This document shows positions 31,812 through 43,378 of a DNA stretch of 64,000 nucleotides, piece after piece. Positions within the stretch are counted from its first letter, which is position 1. Every line of letters starts with the position of its first letter. The stretch covers positions 335,286,742-335,350,741 of the forward strand of contig NC_134357.1 in the NCBI RefSeq assembly GCF_048569485.1, given 5' to 3'. Both the position numbers and the translations under genes were made by a program. Origin of the DNA: Anomaloglossus baeobatrachus (Eukaryota > Chordata > Amphibia > Anura > Aromobatidae). The notes beneath the pieces are model-generated. The model saw only the letters and a program-made list of their open reading frames with translations. It was not told the DNA's origin and did no database searches.

Positions 31812-34800
31812 TACCCCCCCCCCACGCCCCCCTCCCCGCAATCGGGACATGAAGGCACGGATCAGAGGAGTGCCCACGTTCTCCCTGGGCTCCCAGGACC
31901 TATCCTCAGGACCATACCCTTCCCAGTCCACCAGGAAGAACTGTCGACCACGTACGGTCTTCATGGCCACGACATCCCTTACCGCATAGATGTCGTCATC
32001 GGCTATAGGAGGAGGAGCCGAACTGGCAGCAGCGGAGAAGGGACCAAGGACAACCGGCTTGAGCAGGGAGACGTGGAAGGAGTTGGGTATCCTCATCGTG
32101 GCCGGGAGCTGGAGCTTGTAGGAGACCTCATTGATTTTGCTGAGGACTTTAAACGGCCCGATGTAGCGAGGACCCAGCTTGTAGGATGGTATCTTCAACC
32201 GGATGTACTGGGAAGCAAGCCAGACTAGATCTCCAGGAGAGAAACACGGAGGGTCCAGACGCCTCTTGTCAGCGTGTTTCTTCATCCGCTGGGAAGCGCG
32301 TCCAAGGGACGCCTTGACAGAGTCCCAAATGGTAGCGAAGTCACGGACTACAGTATCAGCCGCAGGGACATCCGAAGAAGGGGATATAGGCAATGGGACG
32401 GAGGGCTGAAGTCCGTAAACGACATGGAAGGGAGATTTGGAGGACGACTCACTGATGTGGTGGTTATGTGAGAATTCAGCCCAAGGCAGAAGCGTGGACC
32501 AGTCGTCGTGATGGGCGTTGACATAGTGACGTAAGAAGGAGGTCAAGGTTTGATTGACCCTCTCCACTTGGCCATTAGACTGAGGATGGTAAGCAGAAGA
32601 AAAGTCCAGAGTCACTCCCAGATGTGTGCAGAGCGCCCTCCAGAAGCGGGAGGTGAACTGAGTTCCTCTGTCGGACACGATGTGGGATGGAAAGCCATGC
32701 AAGCGGAAGATGTGATGTATATAGGCTTCCGCGAGTTCCTGAGCAGAGGGCAGTCCAGCCATAGGGACGAAGTGAGCCATTTTGGAGAACCGGTCCACCA
32801 CGACCCATATGACCGTGTGTCCGGAGGACAATGGCAAGTCAGTAATAAAATCCATTGCTATGTGTTGCCACGGAACTGAGGGTATCGGCAGAGGCAGAAG
32901 ACGGCCATAGGGCAGGTGTTTGGGCGTCTTGTTCCTGGCACAAGAGGAGCAGGCAGAGACAAAAGCAGCGACGTCCGTGCGAAGGGATGGCCACCAGTAA
33001 TGGCGTACAATCGCACCCCATGTTCTCTTCTGGCCTGCATGGCCGGCTGTTTTTGAGGCATGGCCCCAGTGTAACACTTTTTGTCTGTCAGTCTCAGAGA
33101 CATAGGTCTTTCCGGGCGGTATCTGGGCCAGGGTGACAGGGGCCACCGGAAGGATCTTGCTAGGAGAGATGATAGGTTGGGTAGTCTCTTCCTCCTGCTC
33201 CATGGGCATGAAAGACCTAGACAAGGCATCAGCGCGTACATTTTTGTCCGCGGGTCGGAAATGGAGCTGGAAGTCAAACCTGGCAAAGAATAAGGACCAC
33301 CTGGCTTGCCGTGGGTTCAGTCGCTGAGCGGACCGCAAGTATTCCAGGTTCTTGTGGTCCGTGTAGATAATCACGGGGTACACTGCTCCTTCCAGGAGGT
33401 AGCGCCACTCCTCCAGAGCCAGTTTGACTGCCAATAGTTCTCGGTCACCGATGGTGTAGTTGCGTTCAGGCGCTGAGAAGCTCTTGGAGAAGAAACCGCA
33501 AGTCACCATCTTCCCGGAGGAGGACTTCTGCATGAGCACTGCTCCGGCTCCCGAGGAGGAGGCATCCACCTCCAAGGTGAACTGGCGGTTTAACTCTGGA
33601 CGGTGGAGTACAGGAGCGGAGGCAAAGGCTCACTTCAGTGAGCAAAACGCGGCGTCGGCCGCAGGTGACCAGTCCTTTGGATTAGCCTCCTTTTTGGTCA
33701 AAGCGGAGAGAGGAGCAGTCAGGGCAGAGAAGTGAGGGATAAACTGGCGGTAGTAGTTGGCGAATCCCAGGAACCGTTGGATTGCCTTCAGTCCAGAAGG
33801 GGGAGGCCAGTTGAGTATGGAGGAGACCTTCTTTGGATCCATTTGCAGTCCAGTACCCGAGATGATGTATCCCAGGAAAGGAAGAGAGGACTGCTCAAAG
33901 ACACACTTCTCATATTTGGCGTAGAGACGGTTCTCTCTCAGTCTTTGTAGGACCAGCTGTACGTTCTCTCTGTGGGTCTGGAGGTCCGGAGAGTAGATAA
34001 GGATGTCATCCAGATAAACTACTACACAGATGTAGAGGAGGTCCCGGAATATGTCGTTCACCAGTTCTTGGAAGACTGCTGGTGCGTTACACAAGCCGAA
34101 GGGCATCACGCAGTATTCATAGTGCCCATCGCGAGTATTAAACGCGGTCTTCCATTCGTCCCCAGAGCGGATACGAACTAGGTTGTAGGCACCCCGCAGA
34201 TCCAGCTTGGTGAACACACGGGCTCCTCTGAGCCGGTCGAACAATTCAGGGATGAGCGGCAGAGGGTACTTGTTTTTGACGGTGATCTGATTCAGACCCC
34301 GGTAGTCGATGCATGGGCGTAGGTCACCCTCTTTCTTCTTAACGAAGAAGAAGCCTGCTCCCGCAGGAGAGGAGGATCTCCGGATGAATCCCTTTGCCAG
34401 GCTCTCTGTGATGTAGGTAGACATGGCCCTGGTTTCGGCGGGGGACAACGGATATATCCGTCCTCGAGGTGGTGTTGCTCCTGGGAGCAGGTCGATGGCA
34501 CAATCGTAGGGACGGTGTGGCGGAAGTACCTCAGACTCCTTCTTGTCAAAAACGTCTGCGAAGGACCAATAGGCCGAGGGCAGTTCCGGTAGGTTCTCTG
34601 GAACCGGAGGTCGTCGGATGGGTTGTATGGACTTCAGACACTTCTCATGACAAGCAGGACCCCATCGGGTGATTTCGCCAGTACCCCAGCTGACTGATGG
34701 TTCGTGAGTCCGCAACCAGGGAAGTCCCAGCAGGATTTGATGGGACATGTGTGGAAGGACGTAGAGAGCGATGTTCTCGGTGTGCAGGGCACCGATACGC

Positions 34801-35057
34801 AGTTCGACCGGTCTGGTGACCCAGGAGATGGTATCAGAGAGGGGTCTCCCATCCACAGAGGCAATCACTAGGGGCTTCTCGAGTAGAGTAACAGGCAGCT
34901 GGTACTTGTCCACAGTGGCCTGCTGGATGAAATTGCCTGCTGCTCCAGAATCGAGGTATGCCTCAGCCGTGAAGCGCGTCTCTCCCGTTGACACTTGTAC
35001 AGTCCACATAACCGGGTCTGAGAGAGTCCCAGCACCTAGGGAGGCCTCTCCTACCAA
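31812..35057 (-). pseudogene. pol region: protease, RT, RNase H, integrase, chromodomain
   Basis: Parts in order on the minus strand: aspartic protease (YLDSGAAGNF), reverse transcriptase (YLDDILIYS catalytic box), RNase H (EVDASSSGAGAVL), integrase zinc-binding part and core (DFITDLP, SDRGTQFTSRFW, HPQSNGQVERVNQ), and a chromodomain (FFLVDWEGYGPEDRSWEP). It lies in a different frame from gag. Broken, about one break; otherwise well preserved. Confidence 0.9.
31813..31838 (-). other. Polypurine tract
   Basis: Minus strand runs of G (GGGGAGGGGGG, then GTGGGGGGGGGG) directly before the 3' LTR; site of plus-strand priming in this family. Confidence 0.7.
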
Positions 35058-35059
35058 CC

Positions 35060-36004
35060 CTAGGCTTTGGAGTTTCCCGGCCTTTCCGGACAGGAGCGTA
35101 GGAGGTGTGTGTCCTCTCCGCAGTAAAAGCAGAGACCCTTGGCGAGCCGCTCTGCTCGACGTTGTTCAGACTGTCGTACTCGGTCGATCTGCATGGGCTC
35201 GTGGACGGGAATCCCAGCTGTTGATGACTGAGAGACGGAGGGCTTCTGTGGGGGAGAAGAATGCCGTACCGGACGTCTCTCACGAGACAGCTCTTTGGAG
35301 CGCTCCTGAAAACGAAGGTCCACTCGAGTTGCTAGGGCAATCAGGGCATCTAGGGTGGAGGGCACGTCACGACCCGCCAACTCATCTTTGATGCGACTCG
35401 AGAGTCCTTCCCAGAAGGCGGTTGTTAGGGCCTCATTATTCCACCCGAGTTCTGAAGCCAGGGTGCGGAAACGGATGGCGTATTGGCCCACCGTCAGTGT
35501 TCCTTGACGTAAGCGGAGAAGGGATGAAGCAGACGCAGAGGCGCGTCCCGGCTCGTCAAAGGTGCTGCGAAAGGCCTGCAGGAACTCTTGAAGATCCTTG
35601 GTCATAGGGTCCTCCTTCTCCCACAAGGGGTTCATCCACGCCAGTGCCTCGCCCTCTAGGTGAGACATGATGAAGGCGACCTTGGCTTGGTCGGAGGCAA
35701 ACAAGTGTGGTAGCTGCGTGAAATGAAGGGAACATTGGTTTATGAAGCCCCTGCAGGTCTTGGGATCTCCGGCATAACGAGGTGGTGAAGCCAAACGGAG
35801 TTGGGAAGCAGTCGAAGAGGCTGCCACGGGTGCGGGAGCCGTGGATTGACTAGTGGAGGCCCGGAACGTTGAAGGCGTAACTGCCGCTTGTAACGTGTAC
35901 AGGCGGGTGTCCACGGAGGTCATAAAGTTCAGCATGCGGGTCTGGACTTCACGCTGGCGTTGGAGTTCCTCTTGCAAGGCCGCTAGTGCTGCAGCGGGAT
36001 CCAT
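35060..36004 (-). CDS. gag region of the Gypsy element
   Basis: 314-codon frame, MDPAAALAALQEELQRQREV at the start, a capsid-type middle (KVAFIMSHLEGEALAWMNPL) and a CCHC zinc knuckle CFYCGEDTHLLRSC near the end. The start ATG lies only 13 bp from the LTR. Structural protein that packages element RNA. Confidence 0.9.
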   Translation of the reverse strand: MDPAAALAALQEELQRQREVQTRMLNFMTSVDTRLYTLQAAVTPSTFRASTSQSTAPAPVAASSTASQLRLASPPRYAGDPKTCRGFINQCSLHFTQLPHLFASDQAKVAFIMSHLEGEALAWMNPLWEKEDPMTKDLQEFLQAFRSTFDEPGRASASASSLLRLRQGTLTVGQYAIRFRTLASELGWNNEALTTAFWEGLSSRIKDELAGRDVPSTLDALIALATRVDLRFQERSKELSRERRPVRHSSPPQKPSVSQSSTAGIPVHEPMQIDRVRQSEQRRAERLAKGLCFYCGEDTHLLRSCPERPGNSKA

Positions 36005-36015
36005 GGCCTGATCTT
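36005..36015 (-). other. Primer-binding site, self-primer type
   Basis: Minus strand AAGATCAGGCC, two bases after the 5' LTR and directly before the gag ATG. It is the exact complement of GGCCTGATCTT at the predicted RNA start. I see no tRNA-type TGG start, which favours self-priming as known for Tf1 and sushi elements. Confidence 0.65.
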
Positions 36016-36017
36016 AC

Positions 36018-36752
36018 TGTCAGGGCCAGGCGGTCGGGCAGACCCAGGAGGTGGATCCACTGGGCCGAACTCTAAGATGGTGGTAAGGAGTCCGGTAGCT
36101 GCAGCAGTATGGGCAGTAGAACAGTCCGTGCAAGTGAAGGTACCGAAGAAGTCCCTGGGACCACGGAGTCACGGATGGTGGTCCGGGTGACGTAGCTCAG
36201 GTTCGGAAGCCGAGATGATGTCAGGCGGGGTCCGGAACCTTTTGGAGCGAGATGACGGGTCACTGCAGGGATCCGAGATGGTACGGACTGTCAGATGGCA
36301 GACGGACAGCGTGCGGGGTTCGGGATTCAGCAGGCCCGGCTGGCGAGGCAGGATCAGCTCTAGAAGAGAGATACGTGAGTATGGCAAGACGACACAAGGA
36401 GACCTGACTCCTAGCTTGGAAAACACGAAGATCAGGCCCCGCCCCCTTGGACACTAACCCCCTTTATACCCTGTACCTGTTCAACCTCATTTCCTGTTAA
36501 TGGACGCTGGCCCTTTAAGAAAGGGTCAGTGACCGCGCGCGCGCCCTAATGCGCATGCGCGCCGCCCGGGTGCCAGAAGCCAGGGAAGGAGGCTGAGAGG
36601 AAGACGCAGGGGTGCCGGCCAGATCCTGGGAAGCCGTCGGGCGCCGGAATCGGGCACCAGGGGGCCTGGGAAGGACGGGCACCGGAGGCTGGAGAGCGGG
36701 GAGCGTGGCAGGTGAGCCGGGGAGCGGGGGTGAGGACCCGGGGAGCGTGACA
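36018..36752 (-). repeat. 5' LTR of the Gypsy element
   Basis: 735 bp, read on the minus strand from TGTCACGCTCCCCGGG. TATAAA lies at 36468-36463; the predicted RNA start is about 30 nt on, near 36438. CpG-rich U3 with GCGCATGCGC. Confidence 0.95.
36463..36468 (-). promoter_or_regulatory. TATA box in 5' LTR
   Basis: TATAAA on the minus strand, 30 nt before the GGCCTGATCTT word at 36438-36428 that pairs with the primer site. Placement fits a polymerase II core promoter. Confidence 0.65.
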
Positions 36753-36757
36753 CATGC

Positions 36758-37875
36758 ACATATGTAGACCATTGGGGTTATTATATAGGACTTTGACGGT
36801 GCTAAATCTTGTTCCTCTTCACATAAAGGAGGAGATACCGGTCCTGATACCGGTCCTGATACTGGACTGATGCACTTCCACAACCCTGTCCAGTTATCCT
36901 CATATAATGGGCCCTGTTCTGCTATCTACATGTTCTTGAGACAGTGCTGGAAGACACAGCAAAATTCCAATGCCACGTATGGATGTCACATTCTAGAGGA
37001 GCTGGACTATTTGTGCAACGTGAATCAGTTACAAGTACTACCTCATACTACCAGAATTGAGAAAGACACTACCAAACTAGAGAGGAATCAGTCAGGAAGG
37101 ATAAAGAGAGTGTTTTAGTGTGTGACCACCACCGGCAAATCCATTCCCTGATTGGGTGGTGTAAGATGTTGCATATCTAGTGCTCACGTTGTCACTTTTA
37201 TTTGGACCAAGGCAGAGAAAATTGATAACCCTTTTATTTAATTTACTTTTGGTTATTCTTAAAGCCAGGGCCGGACTGGGACTAAAATTCAGCCCTGGCA
37301 TTTGGAGGTGCACAGGCCACTTTTCACGTGGTGAATGTGTAATATCTTGTGCACTTGTAGATTGTGTAACACGACCATATAACATGTAGTCACGGCTGCA
37401 TCCAGTATTACAGCTAAGTCCTATTTATTACTCTTAGTAGCAGGACCTGGTGAAGCCGCTATTTTCTATTCAATACATTTGAATAGGAAGGAGGAAGCTG
37501 CAGTCACCGGCATCGCCACCGCCGCGCTCTTCAGCAGTGTGTGCATGCCAGGCACACTATCACACAGCAGGGTTGGCACAGCACAGCGCGCTGCCTCCTG
37601 GTCCTGCTACAGCTAGTGTGCCCGGCATGCACACACTAATGAGGAGCGCGGTGGTGACTGCAGAAACAGCGGCCCACTACAGGTACCGGCCCACTACAGG
37701 GACCGGCCCATCTGGCATTTGCCAGAATTGCCCTATGGTCAGTCCAGGCCTGCTTAAAGCTGCCCTTACACACTGATGTCATATAGCAGTTGTTTTGCTG
37801 CTGCAGTTACCATGATTGAAGCAAAAAAGGCAACATGCCAGCACTGTCCTCATACTTTCAGCGGTGTACTGTATA
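36758..37875. other. Intergenic; dispersed repeat at 37260-37760
   Basis: 37264-37320 (GGGCCGGACTGGGACTAAAA, TCAGCCCTGGCATTTGGAGG) is of a type I recall in frog genomes, extending to about 37750 (TGGTCAGTCCAGGCCTGC). 36758-37260 holds nothing recognised. Confidence 0.4.
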
Positions 37876-38570
37876 TAGAATCATAGAATGGTAGAGTTTG
37901 AAGGGACCACCAGAGTCATCTGGTCCAACCCCCTGCTCACAGCAGAATTCACTATATCATCACACATAGATGTCTGTCCACCCTATGCTTGAAGACTTCC
38001 ATTGAAAGGGAACTCACTAACTCTTGTGGCAGCCTGTTCCACTGATTGATCACCTCCCTGTCAAAATGTTTTTTTCTAATATTTAATCTGTGTCTTCTCC
38101 CAATTAGTTTTATCTCATTGCTTCTAGTCTTTCCTTGTGCAAATGAGAATAGGGCTGATCCCTCTACAGTGTGACAGCCCTTTAAATATTTGTAGACAGC
38201 TATTAAGTCTCCTGTCAGTCTTCTTTTCTTGCAAGCTAAGTTTCCCAAATCCTATAATCATTCTTCAAAGGTCATGGTTTGTAGACCAGTCACCATTCTG
38301 GTCGCTCTTCCCTGAACTTGCTCCAGTTTGTTGATGTCTTTTTTAAAATGTGGTGCCCAGAATTGGCACAGTATTCTAGTTGAAGTCTGACCAAAGAGGA
38401 GTAGAGGGCAATAAGTACTTCACGTGATCTAGACTGTATGCTTCTGTTAATACACCCCAGAATTGTGTTTGCCTTTTTTTTGCTGCTGCAACACACTGTT
38501 GACTCATGTTCAGTCTGTGACCTTTTAGTATACCCAAGTATTTTTCACACATGCTGTTGCTTAGCCCTAA
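37876..38570 (-). mobile_element. CR1 LINE fragment (3' end)
   Basis: Tail AGAATCATAGAATGGTAGAG, GAAGGGACCACCAGAGTCAT is a classic CR1 3' end. Minus frames 37952-38248 (RRLTGDLIAVYKYLKG, RKKHFDREVINQWNRLPQEL) and 38290-38591 ([19 protein letters not shown]) are broken RT C-terminal pieces with frameshifts between them. Confidence 0.85.
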
Positions 38571-38903
38571 GACTATGTCCACACAGGGCATTTTTGCTAC
38601 ATTTTTTTAGCATGGTTTATTCTTTGGTTTTATGCAAATCCATGCTAATAAAATTCTGCCTTCATAGTTCCAGGAAAGCCTATAAGATTCCAGAATTTTT
38701 ATGCACACACACAAACCACCTGCCATTTTTTTTCCTGACTGTTTTGTCAACTGGTTTTTGCTCAGTTTTTGAAACGCTGGCATGTCAATTCTTTGCAAAA
38801 CCTTGGGAAAAAACTGTGGCAAAACTGCAGGTTATTTCCTGGCAAAAGATGAGGTTTTGTTGCAGAAAAAACCTGAACAAAAGCGCCCTGTGTAAACATA
38901 GCC
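38571..38903. mobile_element. PIF/Harbinger-like MITE
   Basis: Ends GACTATGTCCACACAGGGC and (inverted) GGCTATGTTTACACAGGGC; TAA duplicated at 38568-38570 and 38904-38906. 333 bp, AT-rich. Sits at the edge of the CR1 fragment. Confidence 0.82.
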
Positions 38904-38934
38904 TAATCTTGGGCGGGTCTATACTGTGCAGTGA

Positions 38935-39370
38935 AATAAATAATTTTAAAAAAACAGCGTGCGGTCACCTGTAATTTTGATACCAGCCAAGGTAAAGCCA
39001 TACGGCTGAAGGCTGGTATTCTCAGGATGGGGAGCCCCACGTTATGGGGAGTACCCCAGCCTAAAAATGTCAGCCAGCAGCCACCCGGAATTGCCGCATA
39101 CAATAGATGCGACAGTTCTGGGACTCTACCCGGCTCTTCCCGATTTGCCCTGGTGCGTTGGCAATCGGGGTAATAAGGAGTTATTGGCAGCCCATAGCTG
39201 CCAATAAGTCCTGAATTAATCATTGCAGGCATCTATGAGACACCCCCAATGATTAACCTGCAAGTTAAAGTTAATAAACACACACAGTGAAAAAATCCTT
39301 TATTTGAAATAAAAAAACAATAACAAATACCCTCGTTCACCAATTTATTAAGCCCCAAATACCCATCCAT
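38935..39370. repeat. Family-A block
   Basis: GCCAAGGTAAAGCCATACGG, CCCCAGCCTAAAAATGTCAG, CCTTTATTTGAAATAAAAA and TTCACCAATTTATTAAG match the other family-A copies in order. Confidence 0.7.
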
Positions 39371-40633
39371 GTCCAGCGTAAACCACGGAGGTCCAGCGTC
39401 GCTTCCAGCTCTGCTACAAGAAGGTGACAGGAGCTGCAGAAGAACACCGCCGCTCCTGTCACCTCCACACAGCAAGTGAGGTGAGCCGCGCGATCAGCTG
39501 ATGATGTCAGTCAGGTTACTCACGGCCACCGCTGGATCCTCCACCTGTGACAGCAAGTCGCCCGAGTGACTGCGATTAAGTCACAGGTGAGTTGCGGTCT
39601 CGGGTGGAGGATCCAGCTAGTCGCGGGTAACCTGAGTGACGGCAGCGCTAATCGCGCTGCTCACTTCAGTCACTCAGGGGATTAGCGGCCACCGGTGAGT
39701 CCTTCACGGGTGACCGCTAATCAGTACGCGACACAGACAGAGCTGCGGGATGACAATGAAGTCAGGTGAAGTTCATCCGACTTCATTCTGATCGTGCAAC
39801 TCTGTCTGCTGTCAGCCGACATGTATCAACGACATTTTACCACACACACGGACATTACACATGGACATTTAACGTACACATACACCGACATTCCACACGC
39901 ACACACGGACATTCCACACGCACACACGGATGTCATACGTACCGGAGAAACGCCCCAAAAAAACGGAACACGGACCCGAAAAACGGACCGTGTCACACGT
40001 ACGTTTTTTATGCGGAAGTGTGTTTTTGTCCTGAAGTGTATTTCTCTTGAAAAACTAGTATTTTTCTGCCTCCAAAACACACCATTTGAACCTAACCTTT
40101 AGACATTGTATAGGTATTATATATGACTATGAGCGCACACTTTTATCCCATAAGTCACATTCCCTTGGGACTATGTGAATGACGTTGTGGCTCATAGAAA
40201 AACATTGAAGCACATGTATTAGACTAGGTACACATGATGTTTGTGAGGCTGTATTCATAAGTAGCAGTTATCCTGCAGTTTTTGATTATTTTTTGTTGTT
40301 GATGAGTTATCTCTTTTAATTAATTTTAATTACTGAAAATATTTATTTAAAATAAAGCAAAAAGCACGTGTAGTTAACCTCTCAGGTCATTAGATGCTGA
40401 AATTTCTATGTATTAAAGAAACAAAACCATAGGTTTATATAGCTCCAAATGATATTAAGTGAAAGTTGTTGCAGAAAGATGTCACAAAACTGTAAGGAAT
40501 TAATACACCTCTAAAAAAAAGGGTGACATAGTATCTGCAAATAGCTTTACTGCAAAAGTGGATGCACAGTAAACATGAAACTGTACTTTGAGCTGCCATA
40601 CCTGGTGCCAAGTAGCAGACATATTTCCTCTTC
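39371..40633. other. Intergenic; CpG-rich inverted words and ACA-rich stretch
   Basis: 39480-39740 has facing copies such as GGTGGAGGATCCAGC / GCTGGATCCTCCACC. 39840-39940 repeats CACACGGACATTC. 40101-40633 is AT-rich and unrecognised. Confidence 0.4.
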
Positions 40634-40808
40634 ACAGAAAGGCACAGCATGTGTGGCATTATCTTTATAGAAGGGCACAGCATGTGTGACGGTATCTTTA
40701 TAGAAGGGCACAGCATGTGTGACGGTATCTTGATAGAAGGGCACAGCATGTGTGACGGTACCTTTATAGAAGGGCACAGCATGTGTGACATTACACAGCA
40801 TGTGTGAC
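40634..40808 (+). repeat. 33-bp tandem repeat, about 4-5 copies
   Basis: Unit ATAGAAGGGCACAGCATGTG then TGACGGTATCTTT. Since 33 is a multiple of 3, it keeps an open minus frame with repeated SHMLCPSIKIP; this is a by-product, not a gene. Confidence 0.95.
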
Positions 40809-40918
40809 CCTTTGGTGCAATTTATGAAATTCCACATCCTTCCAGTATTGACAGTTGTCACCACTGACTCGGCAATTCTGTAGTGCTACCAGTCAGTTTG
40901 TGTACATTGACCCTTTAA

Positions 40919-42458
40919 AGGAACTTGTCATGTCAGATAATACAATTAACCTGCAGATATAGGGTTAATTTGATAGTTAATAGCATTAGGAAGGTGCTCG
41001 GTCCTGTACTGAAAGTACTGAAAGTGAGGTACAGGAGAAACAACAAACTTGTTTCTCCTGGGAGCTGCCGGCTTTCAGTCAGATAGGTGTGTCGGTGTGG
41101 TTACAGTCATCATAGACAGCACTGTGAGTGGCGGGTGTAAGTGTACCGTCCCTCGGGCTCGGCTGCAACCGCCGAGCTGCTCGGATCCATGCTCGTACTG
41201 CGGGTGGTGGCTCGAGACTCTCGCGGACCCGGGGGTCACGTCGCTCTGCAATGGAGTTGGCGCTACACGCGGGGACTGGGGTAAGGAGTTCCACGGCCGG
41301 GGCCGCGGTTGTTTAGTTTGGGATGTAAGTTCGTGAGGACGCTGGTGCGGTGCGGCGCGGCCCGAAGGCACTGGTGTACTCACTCTGACAGAACACACTG
41401 GAGTCTCTGGTAAACCAAAAGGAGTGATGAATGGGGCCCGCAACCGGCTGCAGCTTCTCCCAGAATAGGTTGGTGGTTTCTGCCTTTCTCCTGCACCTCT
41501 ATGTGTAAATGTTTGACTCCTATGCCTAGACACCGGTAGTCCGCTCCCCGACTTGTATATGCAGTAGGAGCCCGTTTGCCCACAGACGCTGGCCCTTTGG
41601 GTCTCTATGCCTTGGCGGTGGCTTTACCCTGTATGGTTGGGCTGTTGTCTTCTAACAGGCCTTGTGTGGGATAGGTCCTAAAGTCCAGTCCGCAATCAGT
41701 TGATTTGACTCGGCCCTGTCGGTTCGGGGCTTCGTCTGGGTCTGAGTACCCCTCCTGGTGCTCCGGGTTAACAATCGGTTCCCCAGGTCGGTACCGGCGG
41801 GCCACCGCCCAACCCCGGTCCCTACGGTTCCACTGGCTGTAATCCCAGCTCCTGCAGGCGGCCACCACCGTCTGCCTCCTTGCCAATGGTGACTGGGCTC
41901 CGACCCAGCCACCTGGTAGTCTCTTGGCAGGCCTGGACACAGGACTGCCCGTGAACTTGACTGCTCTCCACCTTCCCCAGACTCTCTCTGTTTTTTTGTG
42001 TGTTTTCCCGCCTCCAGGTCTGGGAACTCCTCGGTGGGCGGAGCCAACCACCTGGCTCCACCACCCTGGTGTGGACATCAAACCTGGAGGGTGGTGACAA
42101 GGTTTTTAGTTTGACTCATGTCACCTACTCGGGAGCGGGTGTGGTGTTTTGTGTGACTACCTGGGAAGACCTGACTTGTCCAGGGCGTCACATAAGCATG
42201 CCCTGCACTGACTGACAGCTTACGCAGTTGTCAGTCGAAGTATTAAGGCATGATTACACTACAGTGTTGTGTGCAGTGACTGACGTTACACCACTATGGT
42301 TGTATGGAAGAAAGCCAGCAGGTCCTGGAAGAAATAAAGTTCCTTTCTTCCCAGGAGACTCACTTTCAGTACTGCAACCTAGCACCTTCCTGATGCTATT
42401 ACCCTGAAGATATAAGGTTAATTAATACTGTTATGTGATGTAATGTGATATATTCCCT
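40919..42458. mobile_element. T2/Kolobok-like element carrying a GC-rich insertion
   Basis: TTAA flanks at 40915-40918 and 42459-42462; ends AGGAACTTGTCATGT and ATATATTCCCT. Inner pairs include AGCATTAGGAAGGTGCT / AGCACCTTCCTGATGCT. The centre is occupied by the LTR-like repeat at 41142-42192. Confidence 0.65.
41142..42192 (-). repeat. GC-rich LTR-like repeat (candidate solo LTR fossil)
   Basis: Minus strand runs from TGTGACGCCCTGGACAAGTC to GGGACGGTACA, TG..CA ends, with TAAG on both sides (41138-41141, 42193-42196). 1051 bp, no coding part. Family not determined. Confidence 0.45.
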
Positions 42459-42634
42459 TTAAATCACCACTCCAGCGTTTTTTTTGTAAGTGCTGGAGTG
42501 ATGATTTAAACCCAAGTGCCTTGAACCCAGTCTTATATTTACCCTCTTACCTTTGTCTGCGTCGCTCTGGTCCTGCGGCCCCATCTTGTGACTGTAACTT
42601 CTGACTGGTCAGAAATCAGTAATTATGTCACAAG

Positions 42635-43009
42635 TAGAGATGAGTGGACCTGTTGAAGTTCGGGTTCACCGAGTTCAGCCAGACTTTAGATAAAGTTCAG
42701 TTGAGGACCTGGACTTGACCTGAACTTAATCTCAGAGTCCGAATGCCATTGGAAATCAGTGATTGGGCAGTTCGGCTCTCCTCCCACATACAGCCAGCCA
42801 TAAATAAAGCTTTTCTGGGGGTGGGAGAGCGGGATTTTTTTTTATTGTACACTGGGCTGAGTACCAAACATACCCGAGCACACAAGATGCTCGATTGAAT
42901 GGTTAGTATACGTAAAGCACCCAAACTCTGAACTTGGACACTGTTTTTTTTTTAAAGATTGTGTTTGGTATGAACCCCGAACTTTACAGTTCGGGTTTGC
43001 TCATCTCTA
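42635..43009. mobile_element. hAT-like MITE, 375 bp
   Basis: TAGAGATGAG..CTCATCTCTA ends with a perfect 8-bp duplication GTCACAAG (42627-42634, 43010-43017). Subterminal GTTCGGGTTCACCGAGTTC / AACTTTACAGTTCGGGTTTG match the 6877-9543 element. Confidence 0.92.
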
Positions 43010-43378
43010 GTCACAAGCTCTCAATGCAACTCTATGAGAGCCAGAATGAGGCTCTCACAGACTTGTATTGATATCTGACCTCCAGATAACAAACTGCCTG
43101 AGACCAATGTCAGCGACATAACAGATGAATAGGCTGGAGGGCAAGTATAAGACTAGGGGCAGGGGACTTAGATTTAAAGGACCACTCCAGCAATGAAATA
43201 AAAAAAAAAAAAACGCTGATGTTGTCCTTTAAGGTAAATTTACACTGAACGAATATTGTGATCAATTTTTCAAGTATCACTTGTTCACAATAATCTTGTA
43301 GTATAAACTGATTGTTGGTTAGATGATGAACAAGAAACGCACTAGTTTGTCTGGTGAAATAATTTAAAGTTTGCTTAA

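Larger units (their letters stand above)
31076..36752 (-). mobile_element. Ty3/Gypsy chromovirus-type LTR retrotransposon, nearly whole
   Basis: Two 735-bp LTRs (31076-31810, 36018-36752) that differ at only about two positions by eye, TGTCA..TGACA ends and a CATGC target duplication (31071-31075, 36753-36757). Minus-strand order: LTR, short leader with primer site, gag with CCHC knuckle, pol (protease, RT, RNase H, integrase, chromodomain), purine tract, LTR. The chromodomain places it with sushi/Tf1-like chromoviruses. It looks close to whole, with about one break in pol; the LTR identity suggests a young insertion. Confidence 0.95.

Noticed and set aside
31130-36761. Duplicate short frames at 31130-31515 and 36072-36457
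   Set aside because: They are LTR sequence read twice, not genes.
40435-40864. Repeated-peptide frames SHMLCPSIK and THAVPFYKD
   Set aside because: Result of a 33-bp tandem repeat; no start context or family match.
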